A DNA stretch of 64,000 nt from contig QXXF01000022.1 in the NCBI GenBank assembly GCA_009911365.1, positions 1-64,000 of the forward strand. The letters are read 5' to 3'. Numbering within the stretch: position 1 is the stretch's first letter; each line of letters begins with the position of its first letter. Of the stretch, positions 42,461 to 51,927 are shown in pieces. Origin of the DNA: Clostridiales bacterium (lineage in GTDB: Bacteria > Bacillota > Clostridia > Peptostreptococcales > Anaerovoracaceae). Both the position numbers and the translations under genes were made by a program. The notes under the pieces were generated by a model. It searched no databases and was not told the DNA's origin. It saw only the letters and a list, made by a program, of their open reading frames with translations.

Positions 42461-43477
42461 GTGAAAATTTTGGTTACTGGCGGTGCTGGATATATCGGCA
42501 GCCATACTGTCATAGAATTACAGGCGGTAGGGCATGAAGTGGTGGTCGTTGATAACCTGGTGAACGCGGACCTTGTCTCTTTAAAACGGGTAGAGCGGAT
42601 TACTGGCAAAGCGGTTCCGTTTGTTGAGGCTGATATTAGAGACAGAGAAGCAATGGAGCAGGTTTGCCAGACATACTGTTTCGATTGCTGTATTCACTTT
42701 GCAGGGTTTAAAGCTGTCGGAGAGTCGGTTTTACAACCCTGGAAATATTATGACAACAATATAACGGGCACGCTGGTTCTTTTGGACGTATTGGGGAAAA
42801 GCGGATGCAAAAATCTGATTTTCAGTAGTTCTGCGGCTGTATATGGAGAGCCTGAAACCATCCCGGTCACAGAAACGTGTCCAAGAGGACGATGCGCCAA
42901 TCCCTATGCGAGGAGCAAGTCGATACAGGAACAAATCATGATGGACATGCAAAAAGCGGATCCAGAATGGAACATTGTTTTGCTCCGGTATTTTAATCCA
43001 ATTGGGGCACATAGGAGCGGCATGATCGGAGAAGACCCCAAAGGCATCCCTAATAATTTGATGCCTTATATCACTCAGGTCGCAGTTGGAAAGCTAGAAA
43101 AGCTCAGCATATTCGGTGATGATTATGACACTGTGGACGGCACTGGAGTCAGGGATTATATCCATGTTGTTGATCTTGCGAAGGGCCATGTAAAAGTTCT
43201 TGATTCTATCGCAGGCCAGTGTGGACTGGAGATTTTCAATTTAGGAACCGGAGTTGGATATAGCGTGCTTGATGTTGTGAGAGGCTTTGAAAAAGCCAAT
43301 AACGTGAAGATCTTATATGAGATCAAAGAACGAAGAGCGGGTGACATTGCGGTCTGCTATTCTGATCCAGGCAAAGCTGAGCGGATGTTAGGCTGGAAAG
43401 CGGAATATGGCCTGGAAGACATGTGTCGAGACAGTTGGAATTGGCAGAAACGTAATCCCAATGGATTTACAGACTAA
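42461..43477 (+). CDS. galE: UDP-glucose/UDP-GlcNAc 4-epimerase
   Basis: A 338-aa short-chain-dehydrogenase-fold epimerase. NAD-binding VTGGAGYIGSHT at the N-terminus, catalytic Ser in FSSSAAVYG and YxxxK in NPYARSKSIQEQ, then RYFNPIGAHRSG and the C-terminal sugar-binding part. It interconverts UDP-Glc/UDP-Gal and probably UDP-GlcNAc/UDP-GalNAc, the latter being the Pel building block. GTG start 42461 with AGAAGGA upstream. It is the first gene of the exopolysaccharide operon, directly after the poly-G promoter. Confidence 0.95.
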   Translation: MKILVTGGAGYIGSHTVIELQAVGHEVVVVDNLVNADLVSLKRVERITGKAVPFVEADIRDREAMEQVCQTYCFDCCIHFAGFKAVGESVLQPWKYYDNNITGTLVLLDVLGKSGCKNLIFSSSAAVYGEPETIPVTETCPRGRCANPYARSKSIQEQIMMDMQKADPEWNIVLLRYFNPIGAHRSGMIGEDPKGIPNNLMPYITQVAVGKLEKLSIFGDDYDTVDGTGVRDYIHVVDLAKGHVKVLDSIAGQCGLEIFNLGTGVGYSVLDVVRGFEKANNVKILYEIKERRAGDIAVCYSDPGKAERMLGWKAEYGLEDMCRDSWNWQKRNPNGFTD

Positions 43478-43532
43478 GTGGAAGGATCATAAAAAGAATC
43501 GTAAATTTATATAGTAGGTGATGACAGACAAT

Positions 43533-45713
43533 ATGGATATAATATTGATTGGCGGCACTAGTAAAATGATGAATACTTTGATCGACAAATTTAACAAAAG
43601 CGGTCATCGTATTTTTTTGCTTACAGGGCATAGGGAAAAGCGGATGTCTTACAAGCATGTGTTTGAGAAATATAACTTTTCATATGAGGATGACAGCATT
43701 CATGAGATCCTAAAAAGCATAAAGCCGCAGATCACAATATTTATGGGAAGTTATGATTCAAATTTTGATTGGAGCAAGGCGCAGCAGGAGTCTATGCGCT
43801 ATACTGCGGGACTGATGAATATTTTGTCCGCTTGTTCTTTAATTGAAAGCGGACGTTTTGTGTACCTTTCTTCCCAGGAGGTGTATGGGAATTCTTACAT
43901 CAATAATGTTCCTGAAACAGAGAACGTTTCGCCAAAGGGATTGAAAGCGCTGACCATAGCCCAGGGCGAGTCTTTGTGTGACAATTATCGTAAAGCCCAG
44001 GGGCTCGATACACTGATTTTACGGTTTGATGGAATTTATAGCGTTCCTAAACGAGGGGAACGACAAGAAGACACATGCTTTAAAATGTGCATGGAGGCCA
44101 TAAAGCATAACAGCATTTCTGCCAGTAAGCGAAACATGTTTTCTATGCTGTATCTGAATGACGCGGTAGAACTGGCATATAAAGTGATCATTGACAAGGA
44201 GGCAAAACAATTCCTTTATCATATTTCTTCTATGGAAGAAATCACAGAAATGCAGCTGGCAGAAGCGATCCGCCAGAATATGGGTTCGAGCGTTGAAATC
44301 ATTGATAATTCCGTGGGTGAAAATCGCAGATTGGTGCTGGATGGACAAATCTATCAAAAAGAATATGACCAGAAAATTTTTACCAATTACCAGGACGGTG
44401 TAAAAAAAGTCGTAGATTATGTAAAGCGCCACAGCGGTTCTTTCGCAAAAGAAGGGAGCGTGGGTATCGGCTGGTTCGGAAAGCTAAAGCAGAATATCAG
44501 CAGTATCTTTGGCAGGCTTGTCCCTTTTATTGAAAATATGATTTGCTTTCTCCCTTTTTTCATGCTCAATAACCGGGCAGTGGGAAGCGAATATTTTGAT
44601 CGAGTAGATTTTTATCTACTGTACGTGCTTCTGTTCGCCATTGTTCATGGGCAGCAGCAGGCTGTCTTCTCCGGTTTGCTCTCAGTGGCAGGTTATTGTT
44701 TCCGGCAGATGTACACCCGTAGCGGGTTTGACGTGCTGCTGGATCATAATACCTACGTATGGATGGCGCAGCTCTTTATTCTGGGGATGATCGTTGGATA
44801 TATGAGGGATCAGCTGCGGCACATCCGAACAGATAACGAAGAAGAACTTCAATATCTTCAGGGCAAATTAGAAGATATTTCGGATATTAATGACAGCAAC
44901 GTGCGAATGAAACAAAATTTTGAAATGCAAGTGGTGAACCAGAAGGACAGCTTGGGTAAAATTTATGATATTACCTCCAGCTTGGACAGATATGGCCCAG
45001 AAGAAACTTTGTTTTATGCGGCGCAAGTATTGGCAAAGCTGATGGACAGCAGAGATGTTGCCATATATGTGGTAGCGAACCAAAATTACGCCAGGCTCTT
45101 TTCCGCCACATCTCCAGAAGCCAGAAAGCTAGGAAACTCCATTGAGTACACGGCTATGAAGGAAATGTTCGAGGAATTAAAAGAAGACCGGGTTTACATA
45201 AATAAGAACATGAACGATAAGCTGCCTTTGATGGCAAGCGCTGTTTTCGAAGAGGGACGAATGCAGCTGATCCTGATGGTATGGGGGATTCCATGGCAGC
45301 GTATGACATTGGCCGAGTCAAACAGGCTGACGATCATCGGCCGTTTGATCCAAAATGCAGTGCTGCGGGCCAATCGTTATCTAGATACTTTGAAAGATCA
45401 GAGGTATATGAAAGGTACCAATATGCTGGCGCAAGATGCATTTACGCTTTTAGTGAAGGCCTTTTTTGACGCTAGAGACAAAGGCTTGACGGAATGCGCG
45501 CTTTTACGTATCCTTACAAAGGACGATTCTCCTGCGCACGCAGCCGCTGTGCTGAGTCGGAACATGCGGCAGACTGACTATATGGGCATGCTGAAAGATG
45601 GCGGATTGTATGTGCTGCTGTCAAATACGGATGAAGAACACGTAGGCGGAGTAATTGAACGTTTCCAGAGCTTCGGCTATGCGAGTCAGCTCAGAAAGGG
45701 GCTGGACATATGA
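43533..45713 (+). CDS. pelD: PelD-like c-di-GMP receptor with N-terminal epimerase-like domain
   Basis: About 726 aa. Residues 1-305 resemble a sugar-nucleotide epimerase (IILIGGTSKMMNTLI..., YLSSQEVYGNSY) but lack the YxxxK pair, so this part is probably not catalytic. Four membrane helices follow at about 325-430, then a coiled coil. Next come a GAF domain (about 465-600) and a degenerate GGDEF-like domain. Its RQTD at about 679-682 matches the RxxD I-site through which Pseudomonas PelD binds c-di-GMP, and the active site is degenerate (KDGGLY). It activates the polymerase complex on c-di-GMP binding. The start may be ATG 43533 or ATG 43521; AGGTG is at 43516. It overlaps the next gene by 4 nt. 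Confidence 0.85.
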   Translation: MDIILIGGTSKMMNTLIDKFNKSGHRIFLLTGHREKRMSYKHVFEKYNFSYEDDSIHEILKSIKPQITIFMGSYDSNFDWSKAQQESMRYTAGLMNILSACSLIESGRFVYLSSQEVYGNSYINNVPETENVSPKGLKALTIAQGESLCDNYRKAQGLDTLILRFDGIYSVPKRGERQEDTCFKMCMEAIKHNSISASKRNMFSMLYLNDAVELAYKVIIDKEAKQFLYHISSMEEITEMQLAEAIRQNMGSSVEIIDNSVGENRRLVLDGQIYQKEYDQKIFTNYQDGVKKVVDYVKRHSGSFAKEGSVGIGWFGKLKQNISSIFGRLVPFIENMICFLPFFMLNNRAVGSEYFDRVDFYLLYVLLFAIVHGQQQAVFSGLLSVAGYCFRQMYTRSGFDVLLDHNTYVWMAQLFILGMIVGYMRDQLRHIRTDNEEELQYLQGKLEDISDINDSNVRMKQNFEMQVVNQKDSLGKIYDITSSLDRYGPEETLFYAAQVLAKLMDSRDVAIYVVANQNYARLFSATSPEARKLGNSIEYTAMKEMFEELKEDRVYINKNMNDKLPLMASAVFEEGRMQLILMVWGIPWQRMTLAESNRLTIIGRLIQNAVLRANRYLDTLKDQRYMKGTNMLAQDAFTLLVKAFFDARDKGLTECALLRILTKDDSPAHAAAVLSRNMRQTDYMGMLKDGGLYVLLSNTDEEHVGGVIERFQSFGYASQLRKGLDI

Positions 45714-46669
45714 CATTGACAAGAGAGGAATTTATTTTCCTGCTTGTACTGATTATTAATTTGCTGGTGGCATTGGTATATTATTTGTGGAACACTGTAT
45801 TCGCTGTTTCCGCCAAAGCCCTGAAAAATAGAAAGAAAACCACGGAACACCTTTATGACAACAGACGGACTTATCTCATCCGGTTCATTGTCATGCTGAT
45901 CTGTCCGGTTATTGGCCCTTTGTTTTTCATTCTGTCCCACCTGCTGCATCTGATATTTTTCTGGTCACAGGTGGATCTGGAAGATGTCGTGTTCAGCAAA
46001 GATCGGGTTAAGATTCAGTTAAAAGCAGATGAAGAACGGGAACGGAACGTGGTTCCCCTTGAAGAAGCGATCTCGATTAATGATAAAAAGAGTTTGCGAA
46101 CGGCTATGCTGAACATGCTGAAAGGTGACATACAAGATTCTCTGGCCTCCATCGCGCTGGCTCTAAATGTTGAGGATTCAGAGTCCTCTCATTACGCGTC
46201 ATCCGTGCTTAGCGACCAGCTGAATGATTTTCGTATGACTGCGCAAAAGCTTTATCTGGAAGCGCAGGCGGATAATTCCGGAACAGAATGTGAAACAATG
46301 CTGATCGATTATATGGACAGAGTTTTGAAACAAAAGGTGTTTTCCAAAATGGAGCAGAAGCGGTTCGTGCATATGATGGCAGAAGCCGCGGAAGGAATTT
46401 ATGAAAAGGAAGCTTCTGGCCTTACCCCGCAGAGATATGAGGCTGTCGCTTTGCGGCTATTGGAAATCGGAGATTATGAAGAATGTGAAAAATGGTGCCT
46501 GCGGTTGGCGGGGCAGCATCCAGATGCGCTGTCTTCCTATACCTGCAAGCTGAAACTGTATTTCACTACTAGAAATAAAAATGCCTTTTTTGAATCTTTT
46601 AACGCTTTGAAACAATCAGATGTTGTCATTGACAATGAAACACTGGAACTGATTCGACTTTTTAGTTGA
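45710..46669 (+). CDS. pelE: PelE-like inner-membrane scaffold
   Basis: A 319-aa protein with two N-terminal membrane helices (FIFLLVLIINLLVALVYYLW and FIVMLICPVIGPLFFILSHLLHLIFFW) and a cytosolic helical-repeat region of about 220 residues (ALRLLEIGDYEECEKWCLRLAGQHPDALSSY is TPR-like). This is the PelE architecture, and its place between pelD and pelA agrees. PelE holds PelD, PelF and PelG together. ATGA overlap with pelD. Confidence 0.8.
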   Translation: MTLTREEFIFLLVLIINLLVALVYYLWNTVFAVSAKALKNRKKTTEHLYDNRRTYLIRFIVMLICPVIGPLFFILSHLLHLIFFWSQVDLEDVVFSKDRVKIQLKADEERERNVVPLEEAISINDKKSLRTAMLNMLKGDIQDSLASIALALNVEDSESSHYASSVLSDQLNDFRMTAQKLYLEAQADNSGTECETMLIDYMDRVLKQKVFSKMEQKRFVHMMAEAAEGIYEKEASGLTPQRYEAVALRLLEIGDYEECEKWCLRLAGQHPDALSSYTCKLKLYFTTRNKNAFFESFNALKQSDVVIDNETLELIRLFS

Positions 46670-46684
46670 TGAGAGGAGGAAAGG

Positions 46685-48532
46685 ATGGTATCACGTCGAA
46701 TTTATTTTACAATTGCGGTGATCATATTTATCATCTTTTTCTTATTCCTGTTTTCAGTTGTTACCCTGGAGATCTGGAATGATTACAATAAGAATTCATA
46801 TGTGAAAGATGTCAATCAGCTTCCGGGAAAAAACGATGCGTATCAGGGGGCGACACAAAGCCAAGAGTCCGCGGAGCGCATGGCCGTATACATTGGAGAC
46901 ACAGAGGGAACTATTGGAAATATGGTGAAGGCATGGGCTTTATACTCAAAGCGAGTTTTGAAAACTTATGCTTCAATTGCTGAATTTGGGGAAAGTAAAG
47001 ATATAGAAACACAGGGTGCGGACCGCCCAAAGATGATAATCATTGACCCCAGCGGTGTGAATTGGGACGACAGCTCTGCCGCGCAAAGTCTGGAGAAGCG
47101 TGTAAAATCAGGAATGAACCTGGTTTTCTGCAGCCTGCCGGATGCGGATACTATAGAAAAAAATCCGTCTTTGAGGCGGCTTTTAGGAATCAGGAAGATC
47201 ACTGCCAAAAGCACGACTGTGGCCGGAACCCATTTGTACGGAGGTTTCCTGTTAGGCGGCGAAATGATCTATAGGACTGAAGACGCAAAGGAAAATCGGA
47301 AAAAACAAGATATGGATTTGACGTGTCCATGGTATCACCTTGCGTCAGGGACTAGAGTTTATATGAAAGGCGTGCCAAAAGACAAGTCCATCCAGTCAAA
47401 AGACTTTCCGCCTATCATCTGGGAAAAAAGCTTTGAAACCGCATCTGTGTTCGCGGTCAATGGAACATATATGGAGGATGTGACGGGGCTAGGTCTTTTA
47501 TCAGCAATGGAAGCAAAGACAAAAGTCTATACCATTTATCCCGTTGTGAATGCGCAAAACTTGATAGTGGCAAATTACCCGGGAATGGCTGCGGAAAACA
47601 GCAAGGAAATGATGAGGCGTTATAGCCAATCCATGAAACATGTGATGCGGGACATCATATGGCCGACCATTATCGCGGCCCAATATCGCAATCCTTTGGG
47701 GCTTTCCTGTATGATGACGCCGCAGTTTGATTATGCAGATAAAAATAAGCCGGATCAGGATCTGTTTATCTATTTTATGAAACTTTTGAATGAGCAGGGC
47801 GCAGAAGCAGGGATATCAGCGATCACCGTATCTCATACGCCGATTGAGCAGAAACTGCGGGAAGACCAGGCGTTTATACAGAGAGCGCTCCCGGATTATC
47901 CCTTCACCTCTTTGTACGCAGGAAAGCTGGATCAGGCTACGGTAGAGGATGCTTTGAAGCAGGATATCTTAAAAGACGCCAGGACCGTTGTCAAAAATTA
48001 TGATGGAGACAGTGAAATCTTAGGATACGCGACGGATACGGTGACAGAGCAGCAGACTGTCGCTGATGGACTGAAATATACATACAGACAAGACTTTCGG
48101 ACAAAGAGCTTGGAAACGGCATTGGGATACAGCAGCGTGCTGATCGATGTGACGCAAGCCGCGTACCCACAAGACAATAGCGATGATACCTGGGAAGATA
48201 TCGCCAGAGATATGAGCTGGGATCTTGAATATTATTGGAAAAACTTCAAAGCGTTTTCTGGTACGAATGTATCAGACTGCGATGAACGCATTCGCAATTT
48301 CCTTATGCTAGATTATAAAGACTGGCAAGAGGGAAGCACGATCCACCTGAAGATTTCCGATTATCAGGGGTCAGTGTGGTTCATTCTCAGGACGCATAAT
48401 AAAAAGATCAAAGAAATTCAAGGCGGAGATTGGGAAGAAATCGAGAGCGACGCTTTCTTGATCAAGGCGCGGCAAGAGCACGTCACGATTACGCTGAAAC
48501 CAGCAGATGGGTTCCAGTACATCTACAGATAG
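46685..48532 (+). CDS. pelA: PelA-like extracytoplasmic protein (DUF2194 type)
   Basis: A 615-aa protein with one N-terminal membrane helix (IYFTIAVIIFIIFFLFLFSVVTL) and a large outside domain. An amidotransferase-like Rossmann part comes first (PKMIIIDPSGVNWDD...SGMNLVFCSLPD). A region resembling a polysaccharide-deacetylase barrel follows (SCMMTPQFDYADKN...GAEAGISAITVSHTPIE). It fits the truncated PelA-type protein of Gram-positive Pel loci. I do not see the canonical TFDDG motif, nor the PelA glycoside hydrolase domain, so deacetylation is only inferred. GAGAGGAGGAAAGG precedes the ATG. Confidence 0.7.
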   Translation: MVSRRIYFTIAVIIFIIFFLFLFSVVTLEIWNDYNKNSYVKDVNQLPGKNDAYQGATQSQESAERMAVYIGDTEGTIGNMVKAWALYSKRVLKTYASIAEFGESKDIETQGADRPKMIIIDPSGVNWDDSSAAQSLEKRVKSGMNLVFCSLPDADTIEKNPSLRRLLGIRKITAKSTTVAGTHLYGGFLLGGEMIYRTEDAKENRKKQDMDLTCPWYHLASGTRVYMKGVPKDKSIQSKDFPPIIWEKSFETASVFAVNGTYMEDVTGLGLLSAMEAKTKVYTIYPVVNAQNLIVANYPGMAAENSKEMMRRYSQSMKHVMRDIIWPTIIAAQYRNPLGLSCMMTPQFDYADKNKPDQDLFIYFMKLLNEQGAEAGISAITVSHTPIEQKLREDQAFIQRALPDYPFTSLYAGKLDQATVEDALKQDILKDARTVVKNYDGDSEILGYATDTVTEQQTVADGLKYTYRQDFRTKSLETALGYSSVLIDVTQAAYPQDNSDDTWEDIARDMSWDLEYYWKNFKAFSGTNVSDCDERIRNFLMLDYKDWQEGSTIHLKISDYQGSVWFILRTHNKKIKEIQGGDWEEIESDAFLIKARQEHVTITLKPADGFQYIYR

Positions 48533-48547
48533 CGAGGAAGACGCAGA

Positions 48548-50002
48548 ATGAGAATTTGTGTAATAGTGGAAGGATGCTACCCTTATGTAGTGGGCGGCGT
48601 GTCCAGTTGGGTACATAATCTGATACGTTCTTTTCCAAAGCAGGAATTTGTGATTTTGTCTATTGTGGTGGATCGGTCCTGGCGGGGCAAATTTGTCTAC
48701 GACTTGCCGGATAATGTTACAGAGGTGCACGAGCTTTACTTGGAAGATTCTGACTGGGGAAAGAAGAAAAAACGGCATAAAAAGCGGATGGATAAAAAAG
48801 AATATCATGCTTTGCGTAGTCTCTTGCTGAATCAACAGGTGGAGTGGGAAACTTTATTTGATTTATTTCAGTACGAGAATTTTTCCATCAGCGACCTGCT
48901 TATGGGTGAAGACTTTTTAAAGGCTGTTACAGAATATTACAACCTCAGTTACAGCCAAATCATATTTTCCGATTTTTTATGGACCATGCGTTCTATTTAT
49001 TTGCCTTTGTTTCTCACTTTGAAAATGAAGTTGCCAAAGGCGGATCTGTATCACAGTCTGTCCACTGGCTACGCGGGCGTGCTGGGGAGCATGGCTAAAC
49101 ATATCCATGGGGGGCGGCTTTTGGTTTCAGAGCACGGTATTTACACGAGAGAGCGGGAAGAAGAGCTGATTAAATCGAAATGGATACAGGGAATTTACAA
49201 GAACATCTGGATCGAGCAGTTTCGGAAAATGTCACAACTGGCTTATACAAAGGGCAGCCTGATCACTAGCTTGTACGAGCATGCTAGGGAACTGCAGATA
49301 GAGCTTGACTGTCCACCGGAAAAAACCATGGTTACCCCTAATGGCGTTTCCGTACGGAATTTTCAAAGGATCCCGGGCAAACAGGAAGAGGATGAGGGGA
49401 AGATCAATGTGGGCGCGGTGCTCCGCATATCGCCAATCAAGGATGTCAAAACCATGATTCAAGCTTTTGGATTCGCAAAAGAACAGGAGCCAGCTCTGAA
49501 GCTATGGATCATGGGGCCTTGGGAAGAAGATAAAGAGTACGCTCAGGAATGTTTCGAACTGGTAGATGCCATGAACTTGCAGGATGTGGTGTTTACCGGA
49601 AAGATCAATGTGAAAGATTACCTGGGAAGGATGGATATGACCCTGCTCACTAGTATCAGCGAGGGCCAGCCATTGTCTATTCTGGAAAGCTTTGCGGCAG
49701 GAATTCCGGTAATCGCGACAGATGTGGGAAACTGTAGAGGCTTGATTCTTGGAGACCGGGATGACTATGGCAGTGCTGGAATTATTACGCACATTATGAA
49801 CGTAGAGGAGATCACTGCGGCGATCCTAAAGCTGGCCCATAATGAATCTATGCGCCATGAGATGGGAAGCATTGGTCTGCAAAGAGTGAAAACAAGCTAT
49901 GAGGCTGAGCAGATGCGGGAAACCTACCGGAACATCTATTGTGACTTCGCAAGCAGCATGGGCTTGGCCTGGAAAGACGAGAACACAAAACAAAAGCAAT
50001 AA
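48548..50002 (+). CDS. pelF: PelF glycosyltransferase (GT4)
   Basis: A 484-aa cytosolic GT-B glycosyltransferase. N-terminal ICVIVEGCYPYVVGGVSSWVHNLI is the PelF signature. Acceptor-side HGIYTREREEELIKS, C-terminal donor domain (VGAVLRISPIKDVKTMIQAF, SISEGQPLSILESFAAGIPVIATDVG) with the EX7E pair. It polymerises the amino-sugar chain from a UDP-sugar. GAGGAAGACGCAGA precedes the ATG. Full length for the family. Confidence 0.95.
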   Translation: MRICVIVEGCYPYVVGGVSSWVHNLIRSFPKQEFVILSIVVDRSWRGKFVYDLPDNVTEVHELYLEDSDWGKKKKRHKKRMDKKEYHALRSLLLNQQVEWETLFDLFQYENFSISDLLMGEDFLKAVTEYYNLSYSQIIFSDFLWTMRSIYLPLFLTLKMKLPKADLYHSLSTGYAGVLGSMAKHIHGGRLLVSEHGIYTREREEELIKSKWIQGIYKNIWIEQFRKMSQLAYTKGSLITSLYEHARELQIELDCPPEKTMVTPNGVSVRNFQRIPGKQEEDEGKINVGAVLRISPIKDVKTMIQAFGFAKEQEPALKLWIMGPWEEDKEYAQECFELVDAMNLQDVVFTGKINVKDYLGRMDMTLLTSISEGQPLSILESFAAGIPVIATDVGNCRGLILGDRDDYGSAGIITHIMNVEEITAAILKLAHNESMRHEMGSIGLQRVKTSYEAEQMRETYRNIYCDFASSMGLAWKDENTKQKQ

Positions 50003-50026
50003 ATACAAAGGGAAAGAAGTGAAAAA

Positions 50027-51487
50027 ATGGCAGGTATAGGCGTTAAGCTGAATAGTATCTTTGAGAAACAATCTATTGCGGCGGATTTGGTTGGGTTCGC
50101 GTATAGTACAGCTGTTACAGTAGCTCCTATGTTTGTGGTGATCCTTAACATTCTGCTGATGGGCCATGTGCTCGGCTTTGATGAGGTGGGATATATGGAG
50201 CGGGAAATGTTTTCCTGTACGATTCTGTACACATTCATTTTCTCTCTATTGACAACGTCTCCTTTTAATGCGGTATTGTCCAAATATATGCAGGATGTGA
50301 TTTACGAGGAGCGGTATCAGGATATTTTGCCGTGCTTTTATCTGGGTTTGGTGATGAATCTAGGCCTCAGCTGCCTGGTAGGCGCACCGTTTTGTCTTTG
50401 GGAACATTTTGTGGGCGGGGTAGAAGTACACTATGTTTTTACCGGGTTTTGCGCCTTTATTTCGCTGGTAATGGTGTTTTATTCCATGATATACTTGTCC
50501 ATTTGCAAGGACTATCAGAGAATCTCCATCTATTTTTTGTTGGGGATGATAGAGGCATTTTTGCTATCTCTGGTTTTAAGATTTTTATGTCACTGGAGTA
50601 TAGGGTTCAGCATGCTCTTCGCACTGATGACTGGATTTTTCCTGACTGCGATTTTGGAATTTGCGACCATAAAACGGTACTTTAGGCAAAACAGCAACCG
50701 TTATAAACCTGTGCTCCGGTATTTTACAAGGTGGTGGCAGCTGATAGTGACGAATTTTTTCTATATCCTAGGGTTGTATATCCATAACTTTGTGTTTTGG
50801 ACTTCCGACATGAGGATGGTGTTAGTGAAAAGCTTTGTATGCAATCAACCTTATGACATGGCGACATGCCTTGCCATGTTTACAAATATATCGGCTACCA
50901 TTCTTTTTATTGCCAGGGTAGAAATGCATTTCCACGAGAAATACAAAGCCTATTCAGAGGCAGTAATCGGAGGAAAAGGCGTGGATATTGAAAACGCGAA
51001 GAGAAGGATGTTCCGGCAGCTGGTCAGCGAGCTGATGACTCTGGTGCGGATTCAGTTCATCATATCCGTGGTGGTCTATCTGGTTTGTACAGTAATGTTG
51101 CCGCAGCTTGGATTCGCGGGGCTGATCATGCGCATCTATCCTTCGCTTGCTGTGGGATATTTCATCTTGTTCCTCATGTACGCGGCAATTTTGTTTTTGT
51201 ATTATTTTAACGATATGGCAGGTTCCGTTATGACCACCTGCGCTTTTTGCGCAGTGACTCTTGTGGGAAGCATGATCGCCACGCGCCTGCCTGACATATG
51301 GTATGGAGTTGGCCTGATCGCGGGAACTTTTACAGGCTGGACTGTTGCTTATCTGCGAATACACTGGGTGGAAAAACATCTGGCTTCCCATATATTCTGC
51401 CGGGGAATTTTATTAAAGCAAGAGAATGTCCCGGCACCTTCCAGCAAAGTATACGATAAATATGCTTTGACAGGAGAACGGCAATAA
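50027..51487 (+). CDS. pelG: PelG exopolysaccharide membrane transporter
   Basis: A 486-aa polytopic protein with about 12 membrane helices, opening with the PelG-type segment MAGIGVKLNSIFEKQSIAADLVGFAYS. It belongs to the MOP-like superfamily and moves the Pel polymer across the membrane together with PelF, PelD and PelE. GGGAAAGAAGTGAAAA precedes the ATG. It is the last gene of the recognisable Pel core. Confidence 0.93.
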   Translation: MAGIGVKLNSIFEKQSIAADLVGFAYSTAVTVAPMFVVILNILLMGHVLGFDEVGYMEREMFSCTILYTFIFSLLTTSPFNAVLSKYMQDVIYEERYQDILPCFYLGLVMNLGLSCLVGAPFCLWEHFVGGVEVHYVFTGFCAFISLVMVFYSMIYLSICKDYQRISIYFLLGMIEAFLLSLVLRFLCHWSIGFSMLFALMTGFFLTAILEFATIKRYFRQNSNRYKPVLRYFTRWWQLIVTNFFYILGLYIHNFVFWTSDMRMVLVKSFVCNQPYDMATCLAMFTNISATILFIARVEMHFHEKYKAYSEAVIGGKGVDIENAKRRMFRQLVSELMTLVRIQFIISVVVYLVCTVMLPQLGFAGLIMRIYPSLAVGYFILFLMYAAILFLYYFNDMAGSVMTTCAFCAVTLVGSMIATRLPDIWYGVGLIAGTFTGWTVAYLRIHWVEKHLASHIFCRGILLKQENVPAPSSKVYDKYALTGERQ

Positions 51488-51534
51488 GTAAAAGGCACGC
51501 ATAAAAGGTGTGTGCGGAAAGGAAGTAAGAAAGC

Positions 51535-51927
51535 ATGGAGATGGCTGTTGTCATGAAAACCGGAATCATTGTGTTTGGGATCGTAATGATTGCAGCTGGT
51601 TTTTGGTTTCATTCCATAAGGAAGCTGACTGTTAACTTCGCGGTCTGCTGGGCTGGGCTTGGCGTGCTGCTGGTTTTAGCTAGTGCGATTTTGCCAACGT
51701 GGGTTTTGAGCAGGATGTTTGGCGCATGGCAGGGAATCCCTTTTCTATGCCTAGTTGGCATTCTTTCTATTGGAGGATTTTTAGGCAGCATGATCCTCTC
51801 TCAGCTGATGATGAAAAACCGGGAACTGGCTATGCAGATGGCTCTTCTGATTGGAGAAAGAGAACAGATGGAGTTGGAACTGGAGGAGGATTCGAAGCAA
51901 CATGAAAAAACTGCTGTTGGTTATTAA
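51535..51927 (+). CDS. DUF2304-like small membrane protein
   Basis: A 130-aa protein with three to four membrane helices (TGIIVFGIVMIAAGFWF, WAGLGVLLVLASAILPTW, IPFLCLVGILSIGGFLGSMIL) and a charged coiled C-terminus (LLIGEREQMELELEED). The pattern is that of DUF2304, usually found beside polyprenyl-phosphate glycosyltransferases such as the GT2 gene at 53234. Its 3' end overlaps the next gene by 26 bp. Confidence 0.65.
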   Translation: MEMAVVMKTGIIVFGIVMIAAGFWFHSIRKLTVNFAVCWAGLGVLLVLASAILPTWVLSRMFGAWQGIPFLCLVGILSIGGFLGSMILSQLMMKNRELAMQMALLIGEREQMELELEEDSKQHEKTAVGY

